Shown piece by piece: positions 46,752 to 54,967 of a DNA stretch of 64,000 nt. This DNA is from Prevotella sp. KH2C16 (GTDB lineage: Bacteria; Bacteroidota; Bacteroidia; Bacteroidales; Bacteroidaceae). Position numbers and translations under genes: made by a program. The DNA lies in NCBI RefSeq assembly GCF_900113305.1, contig NZ_FOOW01000001.1, forward strand, positions 186,001 through 250,000, read 5' to 3'. Under the pieces are notes generated by a model, which had not been told where the DNA came from, did not search any database, and worked only from the letters and a program-made list of their open reading frames with translations. Each line of letters starts with the position of its first letter. Positions within the stretch are counted from its first letter, which is position 1.

Positions 46752-47198
46752 TTATTCGGCGATTTCCTTGATTTCCTTTAGTGTCAGGGTGCCGAGAAGG
46801 TTCACAATGGTAAGCTCGTCTTTCTCGGTAGTGAGGATTACGAACTCGTTGTGCTTGCCTCGTTGCTTCTGATAGATGTAGGTAACTTCGTCATCGTCGG
46901 TGGTGCGCATCATCTGTTCGTACTTGTCTTTCTTGAAAACGCCCAGCGCATAGTCGCGTATGCCCTGTATGAGAGAGGGTCGCTCACAGGTCAACACCTG
47001 TATCCGGTCTATCTTCTTGATTGCCTTGTTGACCTTCAGGTCGCCTATGTCGGCTGTTCCCATCAACGAGAGCAGGCTCTTCGAGATGTAGACGATCTCC
47101 ACGCCCTTGGTGTTTTCATACTTCTTAAACAGCTCGTCCTGCGCACGGAGCGCACCGCAGATGGCGAGGATCATCATTGATAATATCAGTCGTTTCAT
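46752..47198 (-). CDS. DUF4252 domain secreted protein (third copy)
   Basis: The 148-residue protein has a signal peptide (MKRLILSMMILAICGALRAQ) and the DUF4252 pattern: F-x-K-Y-E-N-T-K-G-V-E-I-V-Y-I-S-K-S-L-L, I-D-R-I-Q-V-L-T-C-E and a C-terminal V-I-L-T-T-E-K-D-E-L-T-I-V-N-L-L-G. It is the shortest and most diverged of three in this operon and lies 4 nt after the anti-sigma gene. Function is unknown; members are small exported Bacteroidetes proteins. Confidence 0.82.
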   Translation of the reverse strand: MKRLILSMMILAICGALRAQDELFKKYENTKGVEIVYISKSLLSLMGTADIGDLKVNKAIKKIDRIQVLTCERPSLIQGIRDYALGVFKKDKYEQMMRTTDDDEVTYIYQKQRGKHNEFVILTTEKDELTIVNLLGTLTLKEIKEIAE

Positions 47199-47202
47199 CG
47201 TT

Positions 47203-47661
47203 TTATTTCTTTTCTTTATGGTTTAATGCGTTCAATCCCTTGTTCAGGTTCTCTGAGAAGAGCATGAGCACCTTGCGCGTTTCCTTGTAGGCATCCTCCG
47301 GATTGGTGTAAGTGTCCTCCTGGAGGGCAAAGGAACTGGCATCTTCCTGCTGATTCAGGAATACCCCGAGGGATAGGATGAGCAGTAGTGAGGCGGCAAT
47401 GCCTACGGCCCAGCGCAGCGACTTGCTCATTGCCTTCCGGCCAAAGCTCTTCTCCACGGTGTTCCATTCGTCGATTCGCGATTCCAGTTCGAGGTCGTCG
47501 GGCATGGCTTCGTCAAGGCGGAAATACTGCCTGAAGAAGTCTTTCTCTTCCTGCAGCTTCGCGGGAACATCGTTCCCCGCGAAGAAATCCATCAGCCGGA
47601 GTTCCTCTTCCTCGGTCGCCTTGCCGTCGTAGAACCGGTCTATGAGTGTTTGAATGTCCAT
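47203..47661 (-). CDS. single-pass membrane protein, probable anti-sigma factor
   Basis: The 152-residue protein begins with a helical segment of the anti-sigma kind (L-I-D-R-F-Y-D-G-K-A-T-E-E-E-E-L-R-L-M-D), has one transmembrane helix at about 84-102 and a short periplasmic tail (about 50 residues) without a FecR domain. It starts 12 nt after an ECF sigma gene, the normal place for an anti-sigma factor. Function is inferred from position and layout. Confidence 0.75.
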   Translation of the reverse strand: MDIQTLIDRFYDGKATEEEELRLMDFFAGNDVPAKLQEEKDFFRQYFRLDEAMPDDLELESRIDEWNTVEKSFGRKAMSKSLRWAVGIAASLLLILSLGVFLNQQEDASSFALQEDTYTNPEDAYKETRKVLMLFSENLNKGLNALNHKEKK

Positions 47662-47673
47662 TTCCTTCTTGTT

Positions 47674-48168
47674 TTATGATTTTCCAAATTGTGCCCGGAT
47701 GCTCTTACGGGCTCTGCTCAGGATGACCCTGATGTTTGTTTCCGAGAGGTTTGTGAGCTGTGCTATCTCGTCAAACGGTCGGTCTTCCACATCCCGCAGC
47801 GTGATGACGAGGCGCTGGCTCTCGGGCAGTTGACGGATTCTCTCCTTCACCTTGTCCGACAGCCGGGAGGCATCTATGCGCCTCACGATGTCTTCCTGCG
47901 AAGCTATGGGAAGCTCCTCTGCCGTGATGCTCACCGTCTTGAGATGCCGGGCACGATATTTGTCGTAGTAGAGCCGCCTTACGAGGGTGATGCAATAGGC
48001 TTCTGCCGACTCCATCCTGGGGAGTTCCGAGCGGCGGGTCCACAGTTTCAGGAAGGCCTCCTGCACCATGTCTTCCGCCTCCTGGGCGTTGCCAGAGAGT
48101 CTCCATGCCGTCCAGTACATGGGTCGCTGAAGGGGCAGGAACCGCTGCTTGAATTCAGAGGCGTCCAT
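47674..48168 (-). CDS. ECF RNA polymerase sigma factor (DUF4252 operon)
   Basis: The 164-residue protein has region 2 (A-E-D-M-V-Q-E-A-F-L-K-L-W-T) and region 4 (Q-L-P-E-S-Q-R-L-V-I-T-L-R-D-V-E, F-D-E-I-A-Q-L-T-N-L-S-E-T-N-I-R-V-I-L-S-R-A-R). It lies inside the DUF4252 operon, between the second copy and the anti-sigma gene, so it probably controls the operon itself. A candidate ECF promoter lies at 49230-49257. Confidence 0.95.
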   Translation of the reverse strand: MDASEFKQRFLPLQRPMYWTAWRLSGNAQEAEDMVQEAFLKLWTRRSELPRMESAEAYCITLVRRLYYDKYRARHLKTVSITAEELPIASQEDIVRRIDASRLSDKVKERIRQLPESQRLVITLRDVEDRPFDEIAQLTNLSETNIRVILSRARKSIRAQFGKS

Positions 48169-48181
48169 ATACCTTATTATA

Positions 48182-48670
48182 TTAGTGGCCTCCCTGCATC
48201 ATCTTCTCCAGTTCCTTCTTCTTGATGGAGCCGCGGAACTGTACCAGGGCGCAGTCGTTGTCCTCCTTGTCAAACCCGTAGATAAGCATCTCTACGATGT
48301 TATCACCCTCCGCACGGCTCAGAATCAAGACCTTGGAGTCTCCCTCCATAACCGAGACAAGCTCCTCGTAGCCTTTGTCTTTCAGGCTGTTGACACGATC
48401 GAAGACGGCTTCCCGTACTTTCTTGCTACATTTTCCGAGGCTGAGTACCTGGATGGAGGAGATGTTTTTGGGTATTTCCCCGCCCAGCTGAATCTTGCCG
48501 TCCATGACATTCAGGCCTTTTTCCTTGCTGGCATTGAGCATGTTCTGGTCTACGAGCACATATTCTGCGTCCTTGGCAGTCTTGAACTCATTGAAGATGG
48601 AATCTGACTGTTGTGCCTGCGCGGTGAGGCATGTGGCGATGGCAAACATCGCTAAAATTATTTTTTTCAT
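48182..48670 (-). CDS. DUF4252 domain secreted protein (second copy)
   Basis: The 162-residue protein has a signal peptide (MKKIILAMFAIATCLTAQAQ) and the DUF4252 segments F-N-E-F-K-T-A-K-D-A-E-Y-V-L-V, I-S-S-I-Q-V-L-S-L-G-K-C-S-K-K-V-R, and K-G-Y-E-E-L-V-S-V-M-E-G-D-S-K. It resembles the first copy more than the third. Spacing is 13 nt on each side, which fits one transcript. Confidence 0.85.
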   Translation of the reverse strand: MKKIILAMFAIATCLTAQAQQSDSIFNEFKTAKDAEYVLVDQNMLNASKEKGLNVMDGKIQLGGEIPKNISSIQVLSLGKCSKKVREAVFDRVNSLKDKGYEELVSVMEGDSKVLILSRAEGDNIVEMLIYGFDKEDNDCALVQFRGSIKKKELEKMMQGGH

Positions 48671-48683
48671 TGTCGTCTCGCTT

Positions 48684-49181
48684 TTATTTGTTATAGATGT
48701 TGTTGTCTTTCACGAGCCTGTCGATGTCATCCATACTGATGTTTCCCTTTATCTGCACGGCTTCGCCGCCATCCTTACCGCCATTCAGGATAAGGAGCTC
48801 GCGTATTATCTTGCCTTTCTTCTTCAGCAGGATGCGTGTGGTCTCGCCGTCGCCATTCGCCCGCATAAGCTCTTCGTAGCCCTTTGTCTGCAGCTTCCCC
48901 GCGGCTTCGGCAAACCGTTTGCGCACCTGCGGAGAGCATTCCTCGAGGTCGAGAACATGGATGCTGCTGATATTTTTAATGAGGTTATAACCTTCCAGGT
49001 CGTCCTCGTCGTCGATATTGCTCTTGATGACAGCCTTGCCCAAAGCCATCATCAGGCGTGGGATATGTACGAATTCTGCCTTGGGTTCGTTCTTGAACTG
49101 GTCTATCAGGCTGCCTGCGGTCTGTGCGAATGCCGTTTGGGCCGCTATGACCAGGCACATTGTAAGGAATAGTTTCTTCAT
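48684..49181 (-). CDS. DUF4252 domain secreted protein (first copy)
   Basis: The 165-residue protein has a signal peptide (MKKLFLTMCLVIAAQTAFAQ) and the DUF4252 segments F-K-N-E-P-K-A-E-F-V-H-I, I-S-S-I-H-V-L-D-L-E-E-C-S-P-Q-V-R and K-G-Y-E-E-L-M-R-A-N-G-D-G-E. It is the first gene of the operon, ahead of a second DUF4252, the ECF sigma, the anti-sigma and a third DUF4252. Function is unknown. Confidence 0.85.
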   Translation of the reverse strand: MKKLFLTMCLVIAAQTAFAQTAGSLIDQFKNEPKAEFVHIPRLMMALGKAVIKSNIDDEDDLEGYNLIKNISSIHVLDLEECSPQVRKRFAEAAGKLQTKGYEELMRANGDGETTRILLKKKGKIIRELLILNGGKDGGEAVQIKGNISMDDIDRLVKDNNIYNK

Positions 49182-49229
49182 AATCGTTGGGTTTTGATGG
49201 GTTATGTTTCGAAGCGCTTACAATAGTTC

Positions 49230-49257
49230 AGACGCAAGTCGGCGACATTCTGTTACA
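49230..49257 (-). promoter_or_regulatory. candidate ECF-type promoter of the DUF4252 operon
   Basis: On the reverse strand TGTAAC (plus 49252-49257) is followed after 17 bp by CGTCT (plus 49230-49234). AAC at -35 and CGTC at -10 are typical of ECF promoters, and no TAnnTTTG box is present upstream of this operon. Self-activation by the encoded sigma factor is inferred. Confidence 0.45.
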
Positions 49258-49321
49258 ACTTTTTTTCCTTTCTGTGGAAAAGCGGGTTGCAAGCCGCAGA
49301 ATAAAAGGTCGCTGGGAGCTT

Positions 49322-49386
49322 GACAAAATCGGCGAAATCAAAGCACAAAATCGCCGATTTTGTCCGACAATCTCGCCGAATTTGTT
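49322..49386. repeat. 22-bp dyad array H (CACAAAATC / GATTTTGTC arms)
   Basis: Left arms GACAAAATC, CACAAAATC and GACAATCTC lie at 49322, 49344 and 49366, exactly 22 bp apart. The middle unit has a near-perfect right arm (GATTTTGTC at 49356) after GCC; the third ends GAATTTGTT at 49378; the first right arm is degraded. It lies between the DUF4252 operon start and the aldo/keto reductase end. Confidence 0.85.
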
Positions 49387-49463
49387 AGCCTTTTAACGGC
49401 TGGCGAACAAGCGGGCAGCGATGGGCAGTCCACCGCCGGGTGAACCATAAAACTGCCGGAAGC

Positions 49464-50441
49464 CTACAATCCCTCTACCCGGGGCGCATGTATGCACTTC
49501 ATGTCGCCCTCAAGCTGGGCCACGGAACTGGCTCCCACGAGCACGCTCGTAACTCCCCGCTGGCTCAGAATCCAGGCCAGGGCCATCTCGGCAAGCGTCT
49601 CCCCGCGCGCTCCGGCCTTTGCGTTCAGGTCCTTGAGGTGGGCGAGCAGCTCGGGAGTGAGCGCCTCTGCCGTGAGGTTTTCCCGTCGTGCCATGCGCGA
49701 GTCGGCAGGAATGCCGTTCAGATAGCGGTCAGTAAGCAGCCCCTGCGCCAGCGGCGAGAAGCTGATGAAGCCGATGCCGTGCTCTGTGCAATAGTCGAGC
49801 TGCCCCTCCTCCTGCGGCTTGCGGTTGATGAGGTTGAGGCAGTCCTGATAGATCAGGAGGGGCACATCGCGCTCCCTGAGATATTGGTCGGCAAACTTCA
49901 AGGCCTCGAGCGGCCAGCGGCTGATGCCGATATAGAGTGCCTTACCCTGCTTCACGATGTCGACAAGAGCCTGAAGCGTTTCCTCAAGAGGGGTCTCGGG
50001 GTCGAAGCGATGGCTGTAGAAGAGGTCTACATAGTCAAGGTGCATGCGACGCAAGCTCTGGTCGAGACTCGCCATGAGATACTTCCGTGAGCCCCAGTTG
50101 CCGTAAGGGCCGGGCCACATGTCGTATCCCGCCTTGCTGGAGATGAACAGTTCGTCGCGGTAAGGCCTGAAGTCGTCGTCCATGAGGCGCCCCATCGTTT
50201 CCTCGGCAGTACCGTAAGGAGGACCGTAATTGTTCGCCAAGTCGAAGTGGGTGATGCCGTGGTCGAAGGCATAGTGGGTGATGGCACGGCTCCGCTCATA
50301 CGGATCGTTGCCCCCGAAGTTATGCCAGAATCCCAGGGAAATCTTCGGGAGCATTACTCCCGACTTCCCGCACCGCTGATACAGGGCCTCCTCATCGTCA
50401 TAGCGATGGGCTGAAGCCACATATTTTTCTTTCAGGTTCAT
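49464..50441 (-). CDS. aldo/keto reductase, YghZ/Gpr-like
   Basis: The 325-residue protein has the aldo/keto reductase tetrad: Asp in F-D-L-A-N-N-Y-G-P-P-Y-G (with the Tyr), Lys in S-S-K-A-G-Y-D-M-W-P-G-P-Y-G and His in D-L-F-Y-S-H-R-F-D-P. The W-P-G-P-Y-G segment is typical of the L-glyceraldehyde-3-phosphate reductase group, which detoxifies small aldehydes with NADPH. Its start overlaps ispG by 4 nt; it is the last gene of a six-gene operon. Confidence 0.88.
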   Translation of the reverse strand: MNLKEKYVASAHRYDDEEALYQRCGKSGVMLPKISLGFWHNFGGNDPYERSRAITHYAFDHGITHFDLANNYGPPYGTAEETMGRLMDDDFRPYRDELFISSKAGYDMWPGPYGNWGSRKYLMASLDQSLRRMHLDYVDLFYSHRFDPETPLEETLQALVDIVKQGKALYIGISRWPLEALKFADQYLRERDVPLLIYQDCLNLINRKPQEEGQLDYCTEHGIGFISFSPLAQGLLTDRYLNGIPADSRMARRENLTAEALTPELLAHLKDLNAKAGARGETLAEMALAWILSQRGVTSVLVGASSVAQLEGDMKCIHAPRVEGL

Positions 50442-52297
50442 AGGCTTTCTTTATCTTTTTGGATTAATGCCAACAGGTGTTCCACGGCCTCTTCCTCGGG
50501 AATGTTGTGCTCCACGCATACCTGCTTGCGATAGAGCGACACCTTTCCGGGGCCTGCGCCGACATATCCGTAATCGGCGTCGGCCATCTCCCCGGGACCG
50601 TTCACGATGCATCCCATGATGCCGATCTTGAGTCCTTTCATGTCGCTTGTGGCAGCCTTGATCTTCGCGATGGTCTCGCGGAGGTCATAGAGCGTGCGTC
50701 CGCATCCCGGGCAGGAGATGTATTCGGTCTTGGAAGTGCGCAGCCGGGCGGCCTGAAGGATTCCGAAGGCGGTCTCCTCGATAGTCTCGGGGCATAGCTT
50801 TCCTTCGTTCATCAGCCACACGCCGTCGGCCAGTCCGTCGATCAGCAACGCCCCCAAGTCGGCCGCGGCGTCAAGCTGGAAGTCGCTTTTCTCGTCAATC
50901 TGATACATTTCCGAGAAGATGACGGGGTTCTGCAGGCCGGCGTTCATCATCTCGTGGACGAGTGCCCGCTGCTCTCCCGTGCGGTTGGGGTGGTTGCTCA
51001 TGCAGACTACTACGACCTCGGGATGCGCTTTCAGGCATGCGATATACTCCTCTGCAGGAGCCCCGAAGCGCAGGACGAGGAACTTGCGCTCGGCCTTGAC
51101 CATGCTCACGAACGGCATGGCGCTTACCGGGAAGACGGGATAGACGGCCTTTCCCGCCAGCTCCTGCCGGTGTTCGGCATAGACATTGAAGTCGAGAATG
51201 TACTGTCTGCCGTCATCGAAACGGGTAGGAAGCTCCGCTCCCAGATAGAGATAGTCGGCCTTGGAGGCTGTCGCAAACGCTTCGTCCGACGGCTTCCGGA
51301 CAGACGAGACGACGACGGGAACATGGTCGCCGCCGATGTCTCCGACGACCTTTGTCGGCCTCCTCGTGGGACAGGTCCAGTTGAAAGCCCCACTTGCCGT
51401 TCCCGGAATCATCACATGATGCGCCCTGCGGTTGAAGTGATTGACGAGATGGCGGGCCACGGGAATCTCCTCCTCGGGTTCCTCTGACAGCGATACGCGC
51501 ACCGTGTCGCCGATGCCGTCGGCCAGCAGAGCTCCTATTCCCACGGCACTCTTGATGCGTCCGTCCTCGCCTTCGCCGGCCTCCGTAACGCCGAGATGCA
51601 GCGGATAGCACATGTTTTCCTTCTCCATCTGCTCGACGAGAAGGCGCACCGAGCGTACCATCACCACGGTATTCGACGACTTGATGCTGATGACCACATC
51701 GTGGAAGTTCTCTTTCTCGCAGATGCGCAGGAACTCCATGCAGCTCTCCACGATGCCCTCGGGAGTGTCGCCGTAGCGGTTTCGTATCCTGTCTGACAGC
51801 GAACCGTGGTTCACGCCGATGCGAATGGCGGTGTGATGAGCCTTGCAGATGTTGAGGAAGGGCACAAACCGCTCCTCTATCTTCCGCAGTTCGGCGGCAT
51901 ATTCCTCGTCGGTGTAGTCTATCTTGATGAACTTCCGCGCCGGGTCTACATAGTTCCCGGGGTTGATGCGCACCTTTTCGATATACTGCGCGGCAATGTC
52001 TGCCACATTGGGATTGAAGTGAACATCGGCCACAAGCGGCGTATTGAAGCCGTCCTGGCGGAGACCCTCGCAGATGTTCTTCATGTTCTCGGCCTCGCGG
52101 CGGCCTTGCGTGGTGAGCCTGACCAGCTCCCCGCCGGCGCGGATGATGCACTCGGCCTGGTCGATGCTGGCTTGCGTGTCATTGGTATTCGTCGTTGTCA
52201 TCGACTGGACGCGGACGGGATTCTCCCCGCCCATGTCGAGTGCTCCGATATGAACTATCGACGACTTGCGGCGTTGGTAATTGAACAAATCTATCAT
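50438..52297 (-). CDS. ispG: 4-hydroxy-3-methylbut-2-enyl diphosphate synthase, long form
   Basis: The 619-residue protein starts with Q-R-R-K-S-S-I-V-H-I-G and R-V-Q-S-M-T-T-T-N-T-N-D-T, and ends with the Fe-S ligands in S-C-P-G-C-G-R and G-C-I-V-N-G-P-G-E. It is about 250 residues longer than E. coli IspG because of an inserted middle domain, the form known from Bacteroidetes, chlamydiae and plants. It makes HMBPP in the MEP isoprenoid pathway. Start 52297 was chosen for the match M-I-D-L-F-N-Y-Q; an upstream Met eight codons away looks non-native. Confidence 0.96.
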   Translation of the reverse strand: MIDLFNYQRRKSSIVHIGALDMGGENPVRVQSMTTTNTNDTQASIDQAECIIRAGGELVRLTTQGRREAENMKNICEGLRQDGFNTPLVADVHFNPNVADIAAQYIEKVRINPGNYVDPARKFIKIDYTDEEYAAELRKIEERFVPFLNICKAHHTAIRIGVNHGSLSDRIRNRYGDTPEGIVESCMEFLRICEKENFHDVVISIKSSNTVVMVRSVRLLVEQMEKENMCYPLHLGVTEAGEGEDGRIKSAVGIGALLADGIGDTVRVSLSEEPEEEIPVARHLVNHFNRRAHHVMIPGTASGAFNWTCPTRRPTKVVGDIGGDHVPVVVSSVRKPSDEAFATASKADYLYLGAELPTRFDDGRQYILDFNVYAEHRQELAGKAVYPVFPVSAMPFVSMVKAERKFLVLRFGAPAEEYIACLKAHPEVVVVCMSNHPNRTGEQRALVHEMMNAGLQNPVIFSEMYQIDEKSDFQLDAAADLGALLIDGLADGVWLMNEGKLCPETIEETAFGILQAARLRTSKTEYISCPGCGRTLYDLRETIAKIKAATSDMKGLKIGIMGCIVNGPGEMADADYGYVGAGPGKVSLYRKQVCVEHNIPEEEAVEHLLALIQKDKESL

Positions 52298-52333
52298 GGC
52301 TTCTCCTTTATCCTCTCCCAAGGAGAGGGCGCT

Positions 52334-52843
52334 TTAGTTACACTTGTATTCGTAGTCGTGGATGGCGGCCAGATCCGCGTTGGCTTTTTCTATTTTTACC
52401 CCCAATCCGGCCTTCCAGGCATCTACTTTCCTGGCTACTTCGTCATCCGCAAGGGCTATTATCTCCGCCGCAAGAATGGCTGCGTTCTGGGCTGCGTTGA
52501 CTCCCACGGTAGCAACGGGTATGCCCGGAGGCATCTGGATGATGCTGAGCATGGCGTCGAGACCGTCGAGCATGCCCTTGATGGGCACGCCGATGACGGG
52601 TAGGGAAGTGCTTGCGGCGATGACGCCGGGCAATGCCGCGGCCATTCCTGCCGCCGCGATGATGACCTTGATACCGCGTTCTCTGGCTCCTTTGGCAAAT
52701 GCCTCCACGGCCTGCGGCGTGCGATGGGCCGACAGGGCGTTGACCTCAAAGGGTATCTGGTTGTCGTTGAGCCACTTACAAGCTTTCTCCATGACGGGCA
52801 GATCGCTGGTGCTGCCCATGATAATGCTAACTAACGGTTTCAT
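52334..52843 (-). CDS. purE: N5-carboxyaminoimidazole ribonucleotide mutase
   Basis: The 169-residue protein has the class I PurE motifs I-I-M-G-S-T-S-D-L-P-V-M near the start, N-A-L-S-A-H-R-T-P and A-A-A-G-M-A-A-A-L-P-G-V, with the catalytic His in S-A-H-R. It moves the carboxyl group of N5-CAIR in purine synthesis. It lies 10 nt after the PAP2-like gene and 36 nt before ispG. Length is normal. Confidence 0.96.
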   Translation of the reverse strand: MKPLVSIIMGSTSDLPVMEKACKWLNDNQIPFEVNALSAHRTPQAVEAFAKGARERGIKVIIAAAGMAAALPGVIAASTSLPVIGVPIKGMLDGLDAMLSIIQMPPGIPVATVGVNAAQNAAILAAEIIALADDEVARKVDAWKAGLGVKIEKANADLAAIHDYEYKCN

Positions 52844-52853
52844 ATTTGATGGT

Positions 52854-53465
52854 TTAAATAATTGCGAAAAATGCCAGGAAGAGGCCTACGAGGAAGCCCG
52901 TGAGAACCTGTGCAAGGCTGTGTTGGCGGAGGATGATGCGGCTGGAACCCACCATTCCGGCGACGACGAGTATCACACAGAGCCACCAGCTGGGGTTGAA
53001 GGAGAAAAGGAATGAGAACGCTACGATGGCTCCTGCCACTCCTCCGATGGCCGCCGAGTGGGTGGAAATCTTCCACCACACATTGATAACGGCACATACG
53101 ATTTGTATCAACAGTGCCGCCAAGAGTATCCGGGCCATGAAACTCGGGATGTGGAGCATGGTCATCAGATAGTAACAACCAAAGTAACAGAGGATGGAAA
53201 TGACATAGGGAACCATGCGGCGCTCCCTTGTTCCCAGCTCTATCAGGTCCCATCCCTGATAGCGGCGGTAAAGGTGGATGAAGACGGAGGGGAGCAGGAT
53301 GGTGAATATATACACCAGTCCCAGCACCATGAGCTTGTATTGCCATGGCAGGAGACTCATATAACTGAAGGCGAACAGCGCCATGAGTCCCACCAGAGGG
53401 AGGTAGAAGGGCGTGAAGACCATGCTCAGCACCCTTGCCGTCAATATGATATTCTTCTCTTTCAT
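52854..53465 (-). CDS. PAP2-like integral membrane protein
   Basis: The 203-residue protein has about six transmembrane segments and, in the second half, the partial phosphatase pattern I-S-T-H-S-A-A-I-G-G and S-S-R-I-I-L-R-Q-H-S-L-A-Q-V. This matches motifs 2 and 3 of PAP2 phosphatases, while the usual K-x6-R-P motif 1 is not evident, so activity is uncertain. Its ATG overlaps the rpoN stop codon by 4 nt. Membrane lipid or undecaprenyl phosphate substrates are possible. Confidence 0.75.
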   Translation of the reverse strand: MKEKNIILTARVLSMVFTPFYLPLVGLMALFAFSYMSLLPWQYKLMVLGLVYIFTILLPSVFIHLYRRYQGWDLIELGTRERRMVPYVISILCYFGCYYLMTMLHIPSFMARILLAALLIQIVCAVINVWWKISTHSAAIGGVAGAIVAFSFLFSFNPSWWLCVILVVAGMVGSSRIILRQHSLAQVLTGFLVGLFLAFFAII

Positions 53466-54967
53466 ACTCTTCTTAACCGGGCTACGGGTATTCCCAGCTG
53501 CTGCCGGTATTTGGCTATCGTGCGGCGGGCGATGGGGAATCCCTTGTCTTTCATCATCTCCGCGAGGGCATCGTCGCTCAAGGGATGGCTCTTGTCTTCC
53601 TTCTCCACGATTTCCTTCAGCGTGAGACGGAGCTTGCGGGTGGAAGCCTCCTCGCCGTCGGCGGCCACATAGCCGTCGCTGAAGAAGAACTTGAGGGGGA
53701 AGGTGCCCCACTTGGTCTGTGCGTATTTGGCGTTCGCCACGCGCGAAACGGTGGATATATCGAGGCCGGTCTTGTCGGCAATGTCTTTCAGGATCATGGG
53801 CTTGAGGTCGGCTTCATCCCCGTCGAGGAAGAAGGCGCGCTGGTATTCTATGATGGCCTTCATGGTCAGGTAGAGCGTATGCCGCCGCTGCTTGACGGCA
53901 TCGATGAAGCCCTGGGCCTTGTCCACTTTCTCCTTGGCATAGAGGAGGGCTTCCTTTTCCTGCCGGTTCATGCCCTGCCTGTTGTTGCGATAAGTGTCCA
54001 CCATTTCGGTGAACGACGGCGAGATGGTGAGCTCGGGGATATTTCCGTGGTTGAGGGAGAAGCTGATCAGTCCCTCGTCTTCATCCGTCTCGACGATGAA
54101 ATCGGGGGTTATCTGCTGCAGGTTACGCCCTTCGGTCTCGCCGAGCGACGCTCCCGGCTTCGGATTCAGTTTGAGAATCTCGTTGCGGAGGGTGTCTTTC
54201 TGGAGGTCGGTGAGGTTCATCTCACTCTGTATCTTGTCCCAATGCTTCTTGAGAAACGCATCGTAGTGCTTGTCGATGACTTCTTGCATGAGCTCCTTCT
54301 GGCGGCTTTCCGGTTTCCGGTCGATTTGCAGGAGCAGGCATTCCTGCAGCGACCGGGCGCCGATGCCGGCAGGGTCGAAGCCCTGGAGAATCTTCAGCAG
54401 CCGTTCGACTTCCTGTTCCGGCACATCGATGTTGTGGTAGATGGCCAGCTCGTCGCTGATGGCGTCGAGCGACTTTCGCAGTATGCCGTCGTCGTCGAGG
54501 GAGCCTATGAGGTACTCCATGACATCCCGCTGCGTTTCCGTAAGGTTCTCCATGCCCATCTGTTCCTTGAGTTTGTCGTAGAAAGAGGTGGTGTCTCCAT
54601 AGACGATTTCCTCATAGTCGGCATTGTCCTGCATCTGCCGTGCACTCGAAACGGGAGGAAGTTCGTCGTCGCCGCCCAGTCCTTCGAGGGCAGAATCCAA
54701 GGCTTCCTCGCGCTCTTCGCGTTCGGTTTTCTCCATGAAGTCCTCTTCCGGTTCGTTTGCCGACTCCCCGTCCGGGGCAAGGTTGTCGTCGAGTGCATCC
54801 TTGTCGCCGGCCTCAAGGGCCGGATTGTCGTCCAGTTCGGTGAGCACGCTCTCCTCAAGTTCGTTAAGGGGCATCTCCACCATCTTCACGAAGAGCATCT
54901 GCTGCTGTGTCAGGCGTTGTTGCTGGGCAAGCTTCTGGGTCTGTTCCTGTATGAGTCTCTGCGGCAT
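53462..54967 (-). CDS. rpoN: RNA polymerase sigma-54 factor
   Basis: The 501-residue protein has the Gln/Leu-rich N-terminal activator region (Q-T-Q-K-L-A-Q-Q-Q-R-L-T-Q-Q-Q-M), an acidic region II (about 45-105), the core-binding domain, the helix-turn-helix (I-A-D-K-T-G-L-D-I-S-T-V-S-R-V) and the RpoN box as A-R-R-T-I-A-K-Y-R-Q. Sigma-54 needs AAA+ activators, none of which is in the window. It begins directly after the stop codon of an unknown protein gene and overlaps the PAP2-like gene. Confidence 0.97.
   Translation of the reverse strand: MPQRLIQEQTQKLAQQQRLTQQQMLFVKMVEMPLNELEESVLTELDDNPALEAGDKDALDDNLAPDGESANEPEEDFMEKTEREEREEALDSALEGLGGDDELPPVSSARQMQDNADYEEIVYGDTTSFYDKLKEQMGMENLTETQRDVMEYLIGSLDDDGILRKSLDAISDELAIYHNIDVPEQEVERLLKILQGFDPAGIGARSLQECLLLQIDRKPESRQKELMQEVIDKHYDAFLKKHWDKIQSEMNLTDLQKDTLRNEILKLNPKPGASLGETEGRNLQQITPDFIVETDEDEGLISFSLNHGNIPELTISPSFTEMVDTYRNNRQGMNRQEKEALLYAKEKVDKAQGFIDAVKQRRHTLYLTMKAIIEYQRAFFLDGDEADLKPMILKDIADKTGLDISTVSRVANAKYAQTKWGTFPLKFFFSDGYVAADGEEASTRKLRLTLKEIVEKEDKSHPLSDDALAEMMKDKGFPIARRTIAKYRQQLGIPVARLRRV

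Noticed and set aside
49187..49396. 69-codon plus-strand frame across array H
   Set aside because: Its resemblance to other repeat-derived peptides comes from the repeat DNA itself; no promoter or family supports a gene.
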